Made by a program: the position numbers and the translations under genes | In this document: one piece after another, positions 23,970 to 35,368 of the stretch | How the letters are laid out: each line of letters starts with the position of its first letter | How positions within the stretch are numbered: position 1 is the first letter of the stretch | Notes under the pieces: model-generated | Databases searched by the model: none | What the model saw: only the letters and a program-made list of their open reading frames with translations | Told to the model about the DNA's origin: nothing | From: Tubulanus polymorphus | Taxonomy: Eukaryota > Nemertea > Palaeonemertea > Tubulaniformes > Tubulanidae | Assembly (NCBI RefSeq): GCF_964204645.1 | Contig: NC_134029.1 | Span: 4,599,001-4,659,000, forward strand | Direction of reading: 5' to 3' | DNA length: 60,000 bases

Positions 23970-24196
23970 GCCCTCCCTTTCCTCTACTCACCACTCTTTC
24001 TGTCTCTCATCTTCCTTCTACATACCCCTCTCCATCATCCATTCTTTCCCTCCCTCCCTCCCACTCCCCATCTACTCTCGGCTCATCTACCCCTCTAGTA
24101 TCTTTACTCCTCCACTTTCCTCACTCTCTCTCCTCTCCCTCTCCATCCCTCTCCTTTCCCTTCTCTCTAGCTATCCATCTTTTACTTTTGACACCG
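23970..24196 (+). repeat. polypyrimidine tract
   Basis: About 225 bases almost entirely C and T on the plus strand, with CCTCCCTCCCTCCCACTCCCC in the middle and CTCTCTCCTCTCCCTCTCC later. It is degenerate rather than a clean tandem. Such tracts can form triplex DNA or act as strong splice-acceptor pyrimidine runs. Confidence 0.85.
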
Positions 24197-25770
24197 ACCG
24201 CCGGTGCTGAAACATCGTTCCTAGCGGTTTTAATTTTTCCAGGATCAAAGCTTTCCGTCACGTCGGTATGTGGTTAATTGTGTCTATTACAATGAGATTG
24301 TGTCGACTCGCAAAGGTACAGCTTTATACTGTAATGTGGTCTGTATGGCTGTGTCTCGGGTGACTCACATTCAAAAGCCGTCGTGTCGAATCTCACGCGC
24401 TTCCGGACATTTTCAGCAATTATGTACGACTTTTTTCATCAGTGTTATGAAAACAATGTTTAATAGGCTTGGTTCGAGTAGAACTTGGTGTTGGCTATGA
24501 ATCACTGACGTGTGCTGTTAGGATTGATTTAACCTTATCAACAACGCCAATCACAGTATCGCTATCAGAAACTAAGACCCGTCCGTCCATCGAGATGATT
24601 ATAAAAAACCCTTCATAAATTTTTTCATAAATCCATTATTTTTTCAATATTCGTAAAAAGACAGAGTAGGATTATTGTTGATTGAAACGCTTGATTTCCA
24701 TTTACGCTCAAAGTCGTCGTAGTCGGGTCGATCATTAATTTGAAATGATGACTCGGTAATAACTAAATTGGAAATACATTAGCACTAACGGTAAAGAGGA
24801 CTTGTGACGACTTTGTTGCAATATGGCAGGTGCGAGAACCTCGGTGGTCGCAATGACGTCACTCGGCCAGGTGTGGTTAAAAATCCGTTAATTTTTTTAA
24901 TATGGAAATCTCGAAATCAAAGGTGACTCAATCATTTCAGCGGCTGAAGTTAAGACGGCGCGTTTATCTGTGACACCATGTGTAAAATCTGTAAAATGTA
25001 GCGCGAGTTTTTCATAAATCATGTTTGACGTATGGAGTATTGGTTGACTGACTCCGGGCCACAGCCAGTTAACTGGATTACTACGCCTGGCTTTTGACGG
25101 ATGGGAACGAACCGTCACTAAGATGACCGTCGTCATTAGCAACGTGTGTCACAGACGATTGTCCGCTAATAAAATCTCGGATTCCAACAGATAAGATGAA
25201 TATTACTTCTGTCTGGGCCAAATCGAATCACATTCATGGGGAAAATTCGGTTTCGTATCGGATGCAATCTATTTTATGTCACGATGGAAAATTCGGGGCA
25301 TTGTTAGCGCTGAAATACCTTCAAATGCAGACGAAGTTTTTCTGATTTACCGATTTTACCAGAGGCGCTGTCACCGGGCAATCACCGATCAAACAGCCCG
25401 GGGCCTCTAATTATCAACGCCCGCAGTTTATCGCGTTTATCTGACTCGGCAAACACCCTACAACCAAAATCTGCCCCTGATTTCTTCCCGAGTACTTCAC
25501 AACACACGCCGTAATTCCGTTGAAGATCGATAAAAGTATAAAACCTGCTCGCAGTAAACTCCTTCAAGTTTATTTCTCCACCACATTCGACGATGACGTG
25601 CTTGACCGCTTAATTCCGTTACGCAAAGTTCGTAAATTGCACACGAAATCATCAACTACGGAGTCAAGAAGTCGCCGCGTAACCGTATTTTTGGTCGGCG
25701 TGAAGTTTTTCATTTCATTACAACATCAAGGCGTTGCAAACAATTTACACTGTAAAAAACCTCTCGAGCT
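24197..25770. other. non-coding; two weak minus-strand frames
   Basis: Minus-strand frames at 24897-25136 (ATG start, about 79 codons) and 25382-25567 have even codon use but no splice or promoter support and no recognised homologue. I do not list them as genes. Confidence 0.4.
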
Positions 25771-25828
25771 TAACTCGATAAATGCGACACATATTTCGGG
25801 AATGTGATAATGTGTTTTTATCGAGTTA
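25771..25828. repeat. 58-nt hairpin of pre-miRNA size
   Basis: TAACTCGATAAA (25771-25782) pairs perfectly with TTTATCGAGTTA (25817-25828). After an internal loop ACACAT (25787-25792) pairs with ATGTGT (25810-25815). That gives 18 pairs around a 17-base loop. A second mini-hairpin AGCCGA/TCGGCT follows directly at 25828-25842. Confidence 0.65.
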
Positions 25829-25905
25829 GCCGATGATCGGCTCGAAAATGCACGTATTTTATACGATTACCTGAACGAAGGTTTTTATCGCCGGGCACCA
25901 GTGAA

Positions 25906-25950
25906 TCATCGTCATCATCATCTTCATCATCATCGTCATCATCATCATCG
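25906..25950 (+). repeat. (TCA)n microsatellite
   Basis: About 15 trinucleotide units TCA/TCG/TCT, interrupted. The minus-strand frame over it gives a poly-Met run, a typical spurious translation. Confidence 0.85.
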
Positions 25951-26546
25951 ATTCAATCGTGATCCGGCGCAACCGGGTCGTCGTAGATTTCGCCACGTAC
26001 GAATCGCGGAATCGCGCCGCCGTTTCTGCCGCAGGACCAGCGTTCAATTGTAGAATTCTCTGCCCAAGTTTTAAATGTCATTTGAGGCTAATTCACGATT
26101 CGCTGTGATCGAATTCTATAAATGTTTATTAGGTTTTCGCGGGCCTGAGTCACCGCCGCCGATTCAAAAAGTTTAGACCTCAAATCGGGCTAACTCGATC
26201 AGCCAGCGAAAAACGTGATATTCTTTCGACTGGCACGGATTTGATTGTTCAGTCGCGTTTCATTGAATCGTCATCTTCATATTTTCGCTCGTCACAAAAT
26301 TTCGTTTTCGCAAAAAAGGCGGAAAGATTTCAATGAATTTTTTTCCTATACGGACAATTCATTATAGCGAACACAATTCTATAGTTCTTGCGCTGTTCAC
26401 CGCCACAGGTAACGACAACTCTGATCATAACACTGACAGAAATCAAATCCTAATTTTTTAAAACTAGAATTGAATTTTTCCATTCGATACGTTGTTTGGG
26501 GAAATTCTGCCGTTAAATTTCGATTGTTCATTTTGTAGTTTAGTGC

Positions 26547-26592
26547 GCGCGGCCGCCGTTTTCAAATCGATCTGATTTTGTTGCGGCCGCGC
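26547..26592. repeat. GC-rich hairpin GCGCGGCCGC
   Basis: GCGCGGCCGC (26547-26556) and GCGGCCGCGC (26583-26592) are perfect inverted repeats around a 26-base AT-rich loop with an internal AAATC/GATTT pair. Its GC content contrasts sharply with AT-rich flanks. Confidence 0.75.
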
Positions 26593-26957
26593 GGAGTAAT
26601 TCGATATACGAATGATTCATTTAAATATCGAAACCGAATCACCGGAATATTAAAGTCATTTGGGCATTCTGTAACGACGTTAAAACAACCGATTTCTGAG
26701 TTTTTCGCAAAGCTTTCGATACAATCCAGTTGACTTCATCTTTTTATTTGACTATTTTCAACCACCCTTATTCCATTCTCGCACTCGACAAAAATGTAAT
26801 TATATCTACTTTAATTGCTGAATAAATTGTAAATGAAAAAATAATTTCAGTAAATTTATGTGAGCTAAGCAGGTTTTGAATTTCATCAAGTTTTATCAAC
26901 TTTAAAACTTTGTTTCCTTGTTTCCTTTCTCTCATTTTTAAAAATGTTATTTTATAT

Positions 26958-27025
26958 TCAACTTGATTGTTATATAGAATGAATGAGGATTTAGAATGAA
27001 TCAACTTGATTATTTAGAATGAATT
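26958..27025 (+). repeat. 43-bp tandem repeat, about 1.6 copies
   Basis: TCAACTTGATT recurs at 26958 and 27001, with TTAGAATGAAT-like sequence following each. The second copy is partial. Confidence 0.6.
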
Positions 27026-29059
27026 ACAAATCATTTTAATTATGTAATTGTCATCCCATACAGTTATCCAACGAAACAATGCATATGTTTCAGGGGTTGA
27101 GGGCGTTCATCTTTATCGTGAGTAAAACAACAGTTTTGACGCCTATCGATCTATATATAGTAAATTGTTGAACAAAAATTTTCGAATAGAATGAAATCAT
27201 CGTCAGCGCGTTGGCTTTCAACTTTTCCGAGAAATTCAATAAAGACGGCTATGTATATAAAGCCTTAGGCCGAAAACCGCTAGGAAGACAATCAGAAAAC
27301 AGAACTCTTTCTTCAGTCTTCCGTTCCTCGGACGAATGTGTCGGAAACGGAGGCCTGTCGCGATAGCTTAAGACCCCTGGGGGCCGAACATTGTGGTGCG
27401 ATATTAAAGAAAACTTCAATATAATTTTGTTATCATCCGTCAGTGTGTTTGAAATTGACGTATTGGCGAGGGCTACAATGCGTATTGCTGACGACAGGCT
27501 TGTTTGATTGTGTTTGATTGTGTGACTTATGTAAATGACTCGGAGCCTTTTGACACACGAGACTCTCCCTCTTTTCTTCGGGATTATCAGCGTTGTGACG
27601 CTGTTGTCGGAGAGGTGTTTCTCGACGTCACGTCACTGTCGAAACCTCGTTAAAATTCTATCATTGATGGACATCAGTCGAAGATCACGAGTTCGTCGAA
27701 CTAAGAGTCACTGTTAGCGTGGAAATTAATCATACCGACGAAAAGAAATTCTTCGTCAAACTTTATCACCCGTATTTCGAAAGATTTCCTACTTCGTTTA
27801 ATTCCCTGTTAACGTTGTCATGGCAGAGGCGCGAATATTACAAGATTTAGAACCGACACTGATTACATTCTAAAGTTTTATCACTTCAAACAATTTAATT
27901 TGAACCGAGGATATTACGCGCCTGGTGAGTGAATAGCGTCGCCTGCGAATTCGAGATAACTTTTTCCCCGCGACGAACTTTAAATCGGTCCAGAAGAATA
28001 CAAGAAAGAGTCAAGATTGATACTAAAGATGACGCGGATTAAGTCGGATCAATTTAAACGCCTCCAGCAGCAGGTTTAACAGTGTATCGTCGATCAACCT
28101 CTCAGCGCAGCTCACATGTCATCATTTTAAGAAAAAAATAGAAGACACAGAGCGATAATTTCCAATGAGAGTTGTTTTAAATATTAATCCTTAGCCCCGA
28201 GTGGTGTCTAATCATCGCGATACCGACGATACGCGAAACTTGAACGGGATTAAAAGGAACAGCGAACATATTCGAAGATCGAGTCCATTATCACTAGATC
28301 GTCGCTCGGGTTCGTTTGTCTTCCCGCAAAATCAATCGCGCAAAAAATAGAAAACACGAAGCAAATCGAGTTTACATTACAGCACAAAAGGTCCGTGCCC
28401 CTGGGACGAAAATATTATACATTTAATCCAAAAACATCGCTTTCGGCAAAGCCTTCTAGCAATGAGTGACGCATGCTATTGTCCCGGTCTTAAAAATATA
28501 TTGCGGAATTACCATACAGCAATATCCTGCTCATATTAGTCTATTGTTATCGTCAATTCCTACGTGAGATTCGCCGTCAATATTGTCTTAAATATCAGCT
28601 TTTACTATCGGCAGATAGAGACAGAGCCGTCCCGCTAGGTAATAGCCGTACTTAAGGTAGGCTTATGCCGATGGTGGTTCGTGAATTAGTTAATGAAGAT
28701 ATCATTTAGCATGGTATTGTGTTACTAATCGCTTCTGTCGCTCATCCGCCATCCCCAGAGAAACGAAGCTGATCCCGCAGAGTATCCGACGGCTTTAAAT
28801 TGTCATTGAATTCCTCCTATTGACGAGAGACCATCGGTCAAATCTTCTAGGGATGAACAGGCATTTCAAACTGAGGGTCTTTCTATCGAGCTGTGTCTTT
28901 ACGTCAACAAACAACGGTAACTTCTACTGACTACATTCCATCACTCATATCCCAAAACGACCCAGAAAATCTAAGCAGGTCCAGATGATTTATACCTGTA
29001 CTAAATATTGGACCAGGACTTTTTTTATCTCCAGTGATGTGGCTTCTAACATGCCGAGT
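27026..29059. other. non-coding stretch, no gene recognised
   Basis: A duplicated TGTTTGATTG lies near 27500. GACGTCACGTCA (two overlapping CRE half-sites) lies near 27630, inside a 60-codon frame (27535-27717) with a hydrophobic N-terminus. No homologue and weak ATG context, so it is not called. Confidence 0.45.
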
Positions 29060-29116
29060 GTCAGTACCCACGTGGACCGTGTTCGACTCAAGATGCAATC
29101 GGGTTCGAATCCCTAA
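29060..29116 (+). mobile_element. tRNA-like SINE fragment
   Basis: Contains a perfect B box GGTTCGAATCC followed by CTAATTAG, preceded by GATGCAATCG and CCGTGTTCGACTC. These align with GATGCCATCAGGTTCGAATCC and the upstream part of the 10.8-kb element, so it is a diverged member of that family. Confidence 0.55.
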
Positions 29117-29960
29117 TTAGAAAGAATGGCCCGTCGTCTGCGTGACACCATGATCATTTATTCATTTTTTTCTGCGTGATGCGAGGAGTCATTCTGAAAT
29201 TCCGACCTTACCGCGGATCTGTCCGTCATTGTTTGAAATCAAGAACAATCCCGAGCATGATTTCTAATTTCCCGATATCAACCTAACGCCGAAAACAATG
29301 TATTCGACACTATTTGCCAGCGCCTTCCGATCTTTTGCGCAAACGATGCAAAGCAAATTTAAAGAAAAGATTGGTTTTGTTTCCAGAGAAAATTGGATTT
29401 TTCGGTGGTTATACCGAGAAGCGTTGTATGTGCGTTGACGCGCGCGCAAAGCGATTTACAACCGATCTGGCGGAACGTGGACTTTTCCGCTACGTCATTA
29501 CACTGAGTAAACAATAGAGCAGAAACCGTTGAGTTTAAATCTGCGCTGATATCATCCGCACAGATTTTGACAATATATGAAGAACGGTAATAGACATTTC
29601 CGTCGCGTTCTGCTCAGATTTGATGATCCCTAAATCCCAGAGTAATTGTGTCTGGAGAACTTTTTTCTAAGTGTAATTAACCTTACTCGGAATTAAGGTC
29701 CATTACTGATAAAATCGAGAATGTTTGAAAAATCCTCGAAGCTTTACTAATCTACTTTCGATCCCAGAGGTTGACATTGGGAAATGTATAGCGGTTCGTG
29801 TAAGCATATGTGACTCATCCTTTTCAACCACTGTCAATTAAAACTATCTGGTGGGACTCCGCATTTTAACACATCGTCGATGACGAGGAAAAAGAACCAT
29901 TTCATATCTGCGATCACTCAGCTTCATCTTTTCTCTCTCAATCTCGTTTCTAAAAGTTAT
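29117..29960. other. non-coding stretch, no gene recognised
   Basis: A 67-codon plus-strand frame at 29314-29517 is basic and unrecognised. No structure seen. Confidence 0.45.
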
Positions 29961-30493
29961 GAGGAACCCCCCGACGCTACTGTGGTAATCGAGGATTCCA
30001 CTTATGGCAAGTGAAGATCCACCAAGTTTGCTAGTTTTTACTCGGTCTTCTGCGTTCAATATCTTCTACATTTTGATTAAATTCGAATGCACTCTTCTCT
30101 TGATTAAATCGACTATCAATGAAGACTTTACCAATCACTGAGTAGAAAATGAATTTAGTGTGTATTTGGTGGGTCCGGTGATAATGTATGGATTCGGGAG
30201 ACTAAAATATTCAGTTCAAAGTTGGTTGAAAATGAACTGATTTTGACAACGCACGTCTGAGTGCTTGCCACGCCATCTTGCGGTATAGCTGGTGTTGTTT
30301 TTTATAACCATAGATTTTATTTTCTTTATACATAATCATACAAAATAACATGACAAATTAGCCACAAATCGTCCGAGGACATTATATGTGGTTGAAAAGA
30401 GTTAAAGTAGAATGTAGATACAGATGGCTTCTACTATCTTATGATTTCAGGTTAATTATTTTGATAGAAAAGGAGCTGGTGTTGTGGTTCCCT
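29961..30493. mobile_element. TIR element, copy 1, interrupted
   Basis: Colinear with 51022-51361. Shared landmarks in order: CTACTGTGG, AATCGAGGATTC, ATGGCAAG, GCTAGT, ACTCGG, ATTCAGTTCAAAGTT, AATGAACTGA and AGCTGGTGTTGT. The ends are GAGGAAC (start) and GTTCCCT (end), weak inverted repeats. Near the right end it is split by a 175-base insert flanked by AGCTGGTGTTGT. Without the insert and one duplication it would be about 346 bases, close to copy 2. Confidence 0.8.
30299..30473 (-). mobile_element. retroposed insert with 12-bp target duplication
   Basis: The insert is bounded by perfect 12-bp direct repeats AGCTGGTGTTGT (30287-30298 and 30474-30485). This word is present once in the uninterrupted copy at 51 kb. 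Read on the minus strand it ends in an A-tail (30299-30303), with AATAAA (30316-30321) about 13 bases before it. Target duplication, poly(A) signal and A-tail together are the marks of a 5'-truncated retrocopy of a polyadenylated transcript. Its source was not recognised; no second copy was seen in the window. Confidence 0.75.
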
Positions 30494-32868
30494 ATGCCTA
30501 TTTTATTGACTAGACACTGGACTTACATAGCACTTGTAGCGACCGCGAAAGACAAAATGGCACTGAGCAACCATAGTTTAGATAGTATGCAGGGTCTCTT
30601 CCCCAGGATATTATAAGCCCACCTCCCCGCCTTCCTTAACAGCTATGGCGGTAGCAGCAACCAGGATCTGCTGATGTTAGAAGTTCTTTGGGGGGAACTG
30701 TGGCGAATGTTGTGCGAATACTTCAGCTACTTACCACTAGCCAGAGCGCGCTATCCATGCTGTTTTATGAGCGTCGGGACACCTTTTGTGTTAATAGTAA
30801 TGACATAATGAAATTGGCGCTATTCATCAATGTCCATTCGACTATTCGTTTAGTCATCGTCGATACCGGCGAAGTAGTAACGGAGGGTACTCATCCTTGG
30901 TCAGTTTACTAACGCGGGAGGTGAAGCTGGCCAGTTGTAAATCATATCTACCACTGGAGCAAGTGACAATGAGCACTTAACGTAGCGCCAGTCGATTTAT
31001 AAAAACAGGTGACAGGTGTGTGGAAACTGCGACAGTGTTTCCACTGATGAATTGCCATTCAGCTGCTTTATTAATGATACACCAAATCTTACTCTCGTAA
31101 ATTCAAACGCGACCATTTTCGGAGAAGGCGACGACACCGTTGAAGAAACTGATTTATTAGTTATTAGCGAAAAGGACGTATGCAAATAGATAGGCCACAA
31201 TGACAAATTAACTATTGTCCGGGTGGGAAATTGGGAACTCTATATTAGTGCTATCATCATACATAAGTATATGGAGATGGTAATTTCGACTTCTTTTACT
31301 GGGGACAAGCATAAATGGCACATCGCTTCATCACTATTGGATAGATAGGGGCATGGGTATATCAAAAGCTGACACAAACACTTTGTCACCAAACTTATTG
31401 GGTTTGGGTATATCACCCTGTTGCCTGAATCAGTAACGCCTGGTTATCGAGACTCGACTAACTGTGAACCAGTCGCTGGTGGTGCCTGTGAAGGCAAACA
31501 TCATCTGGATGAAGTTACAAATGATCATCATTTCGATCAGATTTCATATACCATAGCAAGACGAACCCATGGTTGACATTCGAAAGGTAGACAGAAAGAA
31601 CAGTGCCTAATTGCAAAATCGTGACTTAATTCCAAACGTGGCCTTGAATCGTGAGACCGGTTTTTAAGTTTTGTGATTTGCTATATCTTGGCTTTAGACA
31701 GGTCTTAAATCTAAACCATGACTGTGCAACTGGCCCTTGGTAAGAGGCCTAAACCCCGAAAATTTAGATGAAGCCTGTTCACTATTCTGACTGCTGTATG
31801 TGGCCCACTGACTAATGATAAGTCCACAAATGTGGATACATTCGATTGTGCCATGGACAAGCCGGAAACTGCCTAATATCAACTGAATAAAAGATTATAT
31901 CGTTACATCCTAAGGATGATAAATTTCCTGAAATATTACAAGAAATGTTTTTCTGCTGAGTCATCAAATTGTGATGTTGGAAACCGACGTGTTTAGGAAT
32001 GTTCAGGGGGTCGCGGGCGCTATGGAACACGATGTTAATGATTTATGGATCGAAGTAATGAAAGCGCTCGTCCATATTGGATAATCCCGACCTATTGTGA
32101 AGAGTTATATGAATAAATACCGGCAGATATCTTGGATGCAGGTCGGAATGTTTCTTATCACGTGTGTCTATACCTCGTAACCGTAAATCAGTATAACATT
32201 AGTTACGGCAAGAAGAGTGGCATTCGTGTATTCAACAAGGGTTATATCAGTTTAAAATTGAAAAGAAATAATCCACCACATCCTGGTGCAGTGCAGGTAT
32301 TGGGGGAATCACAGACGTTTGATGGCGAGTTCAAAATAGTTTTTGCGATTATTTGCGTCTTTGATTCCAATAGTCGTGAGTGCCAATAATAATGAAGACC
32401 TTTACGCCACAACAAACAGGCCGAACAACAGATTTGAACCTAATTGGAAGGATCCTTAAACAACCAAGATAGAGGTTATCTAAAGAACCTGTCCGTGTGA
32501 AATCGAGGTTTCATCAAAGAACCTTGGGGCCCTGAAACATGTCATTACACAGTAACAACTTTTGAAATTAGTGGGGAATGAATCTGATATTGATTTCGAA
32601 ACCGGCAAATTTTGTGCCAAACCTAAGATATTCTTGTTGATTTGTTAAATCGCCTGCGACCGAACTAATTAATTGAATTCAACGTTGAGTCATTCGAAGA
32701 AGAATAAAACGGAAGAACAGACGAAAATGAAATCCTCAGACACCACCGTAAATCTTCTCCCGGAACAATTAAACTGACCAAGCGGTTGTTTCTTTCGTCT
32801 CGTCTTTTGAAGTACTGGTTACATTCAATAGCTGTAAGCATCGCGGCGCAGATTAGGGAAATCCAATT
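30494..32868. other. non-coding stretch, no gene recognised
   Basis: Near 30682-30700 AGTTCTTTGGGGGGAACT is a partial inverted pair reminiscent of the TIR element ends. GGGTATATCA is repeated near 31355 and 31407. Several 60-85-codon frames are unremarkable. Confidence 0.45.
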
Positions 32869-33155
32869 TCTGATTGGCTTCGTTTCGTCGAGTCGACGTC
32901 ACACACGAATCGGCGAAATTTAACCGCACAAGCCACCAATCAAGCCATTGTTTGTCAAAATGAAAAATTACCGATAGCCAGTTGTCGTTGTAGCCCGTTG
33001 GGATTCGACTGTGTTCCTGGCAAGAATTGTGTTTGAACTATTGTTATTCGCAGTCAGTACCAGGTGACGCGTGTTAGTCATGTAATATAAACAATTGGAC
33101 ATCGTTTTCAGCGCGTCTCAGATATTTTCCTCGCGGTTCCTATTGTCCAATCAGT
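32869..33155. promoter_or_regulatory. possible promoter with CCAAT boxes
   Basis: TCTGATTGGCT (32869-32879) is a full inverted NF-Y/CCAAT box, and GTCCAATCAGT (33145-33155) is a direct one. The interval is CpG-bearing and has TCGACGTCAC near 32892. It lies upstream of the frame at 33321. No TATA box in a convincing place. The same CCAAT word also occurs inside the SINE pair at 10.7 kb, so a degenerate repeat is possible. Confidence 0.3.
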
Positions 33156-33320
33156 CTTGTTCATTTGTCCGGATGTTGCGTGATGGCACTTTTTAAATGC
33201 ATTGTGTCGGCGCCGGTGTCTTTCTTATTCATCTGTGTAATTTCTCTCGAAGACCAGGTGCAAAGTGATCGTCGAGCGAATGGTCTTTAAATCTCATCTT
33301 CTTTTTTGTCGGTGTGTGTC

Positions 33321-33551
33321 ATGGAGACGCGCAAAAATAATTCTTCACGCGCAAAGGAAAATACTTATCAAGCTCTGCTTATGACCATCAGTATCGCGTT
33401 ATCAATCTGCAGCCGGGCCTTATCCACCTCAATCGATGACAATCGAACAAATTCCAATCGTGTACAGCCTTCACTTGCGTTCAGGACCTCACTTCAGGCA
33501 TTTCTAATCGAAAATGCACTGATTACAAATAGATTACAAACACTATTATAG
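33321..33551 (+). CDS. hypothetical frame with signal-like segment
   Basis: ATG in a fair context (G at -3 and +4), 76 codons. A basic, polar N-terminus is followed by a hydrophobic run (QALLMTISIALSICSRALS, about residues 18-36), as in a signal peptide or anchor. A polar tail follows. The frame ends at TATAG immediately followed by GTACAG. It could be a small secreted product or a first exon, but no family was recognised. Confidence 0.25.
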   Translation: METRKNNSSRAKENTYQALLMTISIALSICSRALSTSIDDNRTNSNRVQPSLAFRTSLQAFLIENALITNRLQTLL

Positions 33552-33619
33552 GTACAGTTGTCAAGAGTTCGTTTTTAGAGTTCGCTTCCAGGAGATTGAC
33601 ACCTTACTGTCATCTCTAG

Positions 33620-33836
33620 CTCTGATAGATCTGATCATTTCCACACAAAAAAAAGGATCTGGTTCAATGGAACCACGATGTAGCTACCGAAAAATGGAAA
33701 ACGTTGAGTCGTCTTTGGTGATGTGCGATGATGTTTATTACGTCCTCGCTAATACGAGTAATGAACGCGGTTGTAAACAGAATGAAATCGCTCCGCTACT
33801 ATCGGACAATACTCAATTGGTTCTCATCGTCACCTC
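33620..33836 (+). CDS. candidate internal exon
   Basis: It starts after a strong acceptor (CCTTACTGTCATCTCTAG) and ends at a GTATGT donor (33837). One frame is open throughout: a two-base split codon, 71 codons, and two bases left over. The peptide is Asn/Ser/Val-rich (for example CDDVYYVLANTSNERGCKQ). It lies 70 bases after the frame at 33321-33551, but that frame ends in a stop before any good donor, so the two cannot simply be joined. Confidence 0.25.
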
Positions 33837-34141
33837 GTATGTCGTCCGTTATTTTTATCAGCGCTAGATTAGCTAACTCATGTCGCCTTTGTACCCATCA
33901 TGACCCGGGGACAAACCACTTTTCGCAATTACCAGCTCCAAATTGAAATTTTCGCCAGTTTGTCGGCCGTATTTAGAGCAGAAATGAGGTCTCGGATTCG
34001 ATTATCACGTCAACTTAGTCAGCCGACCCCTCGCGACGACATTCGCTCATCTTCGCAATGTCAGCTGCCCGTCGTTTCGGCGGATATTTAGCGCGTGGTA
34101 GGTAATTTCAGCGGATAGTTTGCGCGTTCGTTCCGATCGAG

Positions 34142-34149
34142 TGACGTCA
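34142..34149. promoter_or_regulatory. palindromic CRE site TGACGTCA
   Basis: Exact CREB/ATF consensus in a CpG-rich segment about 100 bases upstream of the ATG at 34250. Position and CpG content suggest a possible promoter; the motif alone is weak evidence. Confidence 0.3.
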
Positions 34150-34249
34150 CCGTGGGAGTGTTCGTTCGACTGTAACTGATAGAGAGAGTCGGTGAATTGT
34201 CGATAAAGCGCGTCCGAGTCTGTCGTTGTCGTCATTCTGATAACGACCT

Positions 34250-34405
34250 ATGCTGGATGGTGAAACTGAACAGATCGTGCCTACAACGGAGAATTTGCAC
34301 CTTGCGCATCTCAAACCCATCCCAGCCGAACATGGAGCACAAAGCCGAGCACTTCAAAATGGCAACGAAAGCGCGCCCCGGTCTGTTGTGAATATATCTA
34401 TATAG
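34250..34405 (+). CDS. hypothetical small frame, 51 aa
   Basis: ATG-to-TAG frame with balanced codons. The peptide is hydrophilic and acidic at the N-terminus (MLDGETEQIVPTTENLHLAH) and then Pro/Glu/Gln/Asn-rich, like a cytoplasmic N-terminal tail. It is followed by weak donor-like GTGAAT before the stop. The ATG context is poor. It may be a first coding exon below the CRE at 34142. No homologue recognised; overlapping longer frames in other registers look less protein-like. Confidence 0.25.
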   Translation: MLDGETEQIVPTTENLHLAHLKPIPAEHGAQSRALQNGNESAPRSVVNISI

Positions 34406-35149
34406 CGCCTCGACGATCAAGTACTCTGAGCAAATGTATCGTATGAACATATGCAGACAGTACATTTGCTAGAGGGTCTTGAGATGTGTCCTGAACTCTT
34501 CACGGTTGTGAAGCTTGTATGATAAAACTTGTCTTATTTCTGAGATCCAGTTTTATCATCCCTCGGATCAGGTTAGAACTGTCTCCACGGTCAAGCACTT
34601 GGAGTGTTTAGACCATTTGCATCGGACGAGGATGACACCAAAACTTGACCAAAAATCAAATCACATTGCCCTTGTCTGTCCCGAAGGGTTTTTGGTATTA
34701 CGGTATTATTGAGCAGTAATTACTGTTTGTTACTGACATGGTTTGATTGTAATCCGACTGGACAAGTCAAAAGTCATCCTCATCCCGCGCAGTTTATTGA
34801 CTTTACCTTTGATGTTGTCGGGAAAAGACGGTCATCTCACCTCCAGTTGACATGACAACTGTCAGCATCATCTTCGGTTGCATTCGCGCGATCTGTCAGG
34901 AACATCCACGAAAAATCACACGCATTTCTCATCCATCATTGTTCGTTATATTATTGGATTGTCGCTGGAAATTGTCTTAAAATGTCATCGTCTTTCGGAT
35001 CTCCGTCGCGCCCGCCTCGAACACAAAGCAATAACTCAGATTTATATTAACCGTCGACCCCGAAACACCGGTTTACTGTAATCGCAAATTCCTGCTTAAA
35101 ATTCATAATACGTTTAATGTGAAAAGCTGTTTAAAATAGCGGAAAATTA
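34406..35149. other. non-coding stretch, small hairpin
   Basis: TGATAAAACT (34520-34529) and AGTTTTATCA (34549-34558) are perfect inverted repeats with a 19-base loop. Otherwise nothing recognised. Confidence 0.5.
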
Positions 35150-35310
35150 GTCCCGTTTATTGGATGTGGATTGTGAATGACATCGAAAAAGTGACGTCGT
35201 TTTAGGAAACGTGACTAACCAATGCGATGGGTTCGAATCCTGGTAGCGATAGAATTTCGCGGTTAATTTGATTAAAACCCACCATATAGAAATTTGAAAA
35301 AAAAAAATAG
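35150..35310 (+). mobile_element. tRNA-like SINE with A11 tail
   Basis: Perfect B box GGTTCGAATCC at 35230-35240 and a pure A11 run at 35297-35307, about 57 bases further on. The A box is degenerate (GTGACTAACC upstream). A B box followed by an A-tail is the expected layout of a tRNA-derived SINE. The 5' limit is uncertain. A TATAGTC-box copy begins about 60 bases downstream. Confidence 0.6.
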
Positions 35311-35368
35311 AAATTAACGTAGCAAATCAAAAAGATGAGAGAACCGACGTTTCGGATTCTGAGGAGAG

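Noticed and set aside
25859-26047. Minus-strand frame with a Met-rich run
   Set aside because: Translation of the (TCA)n microsatellite.
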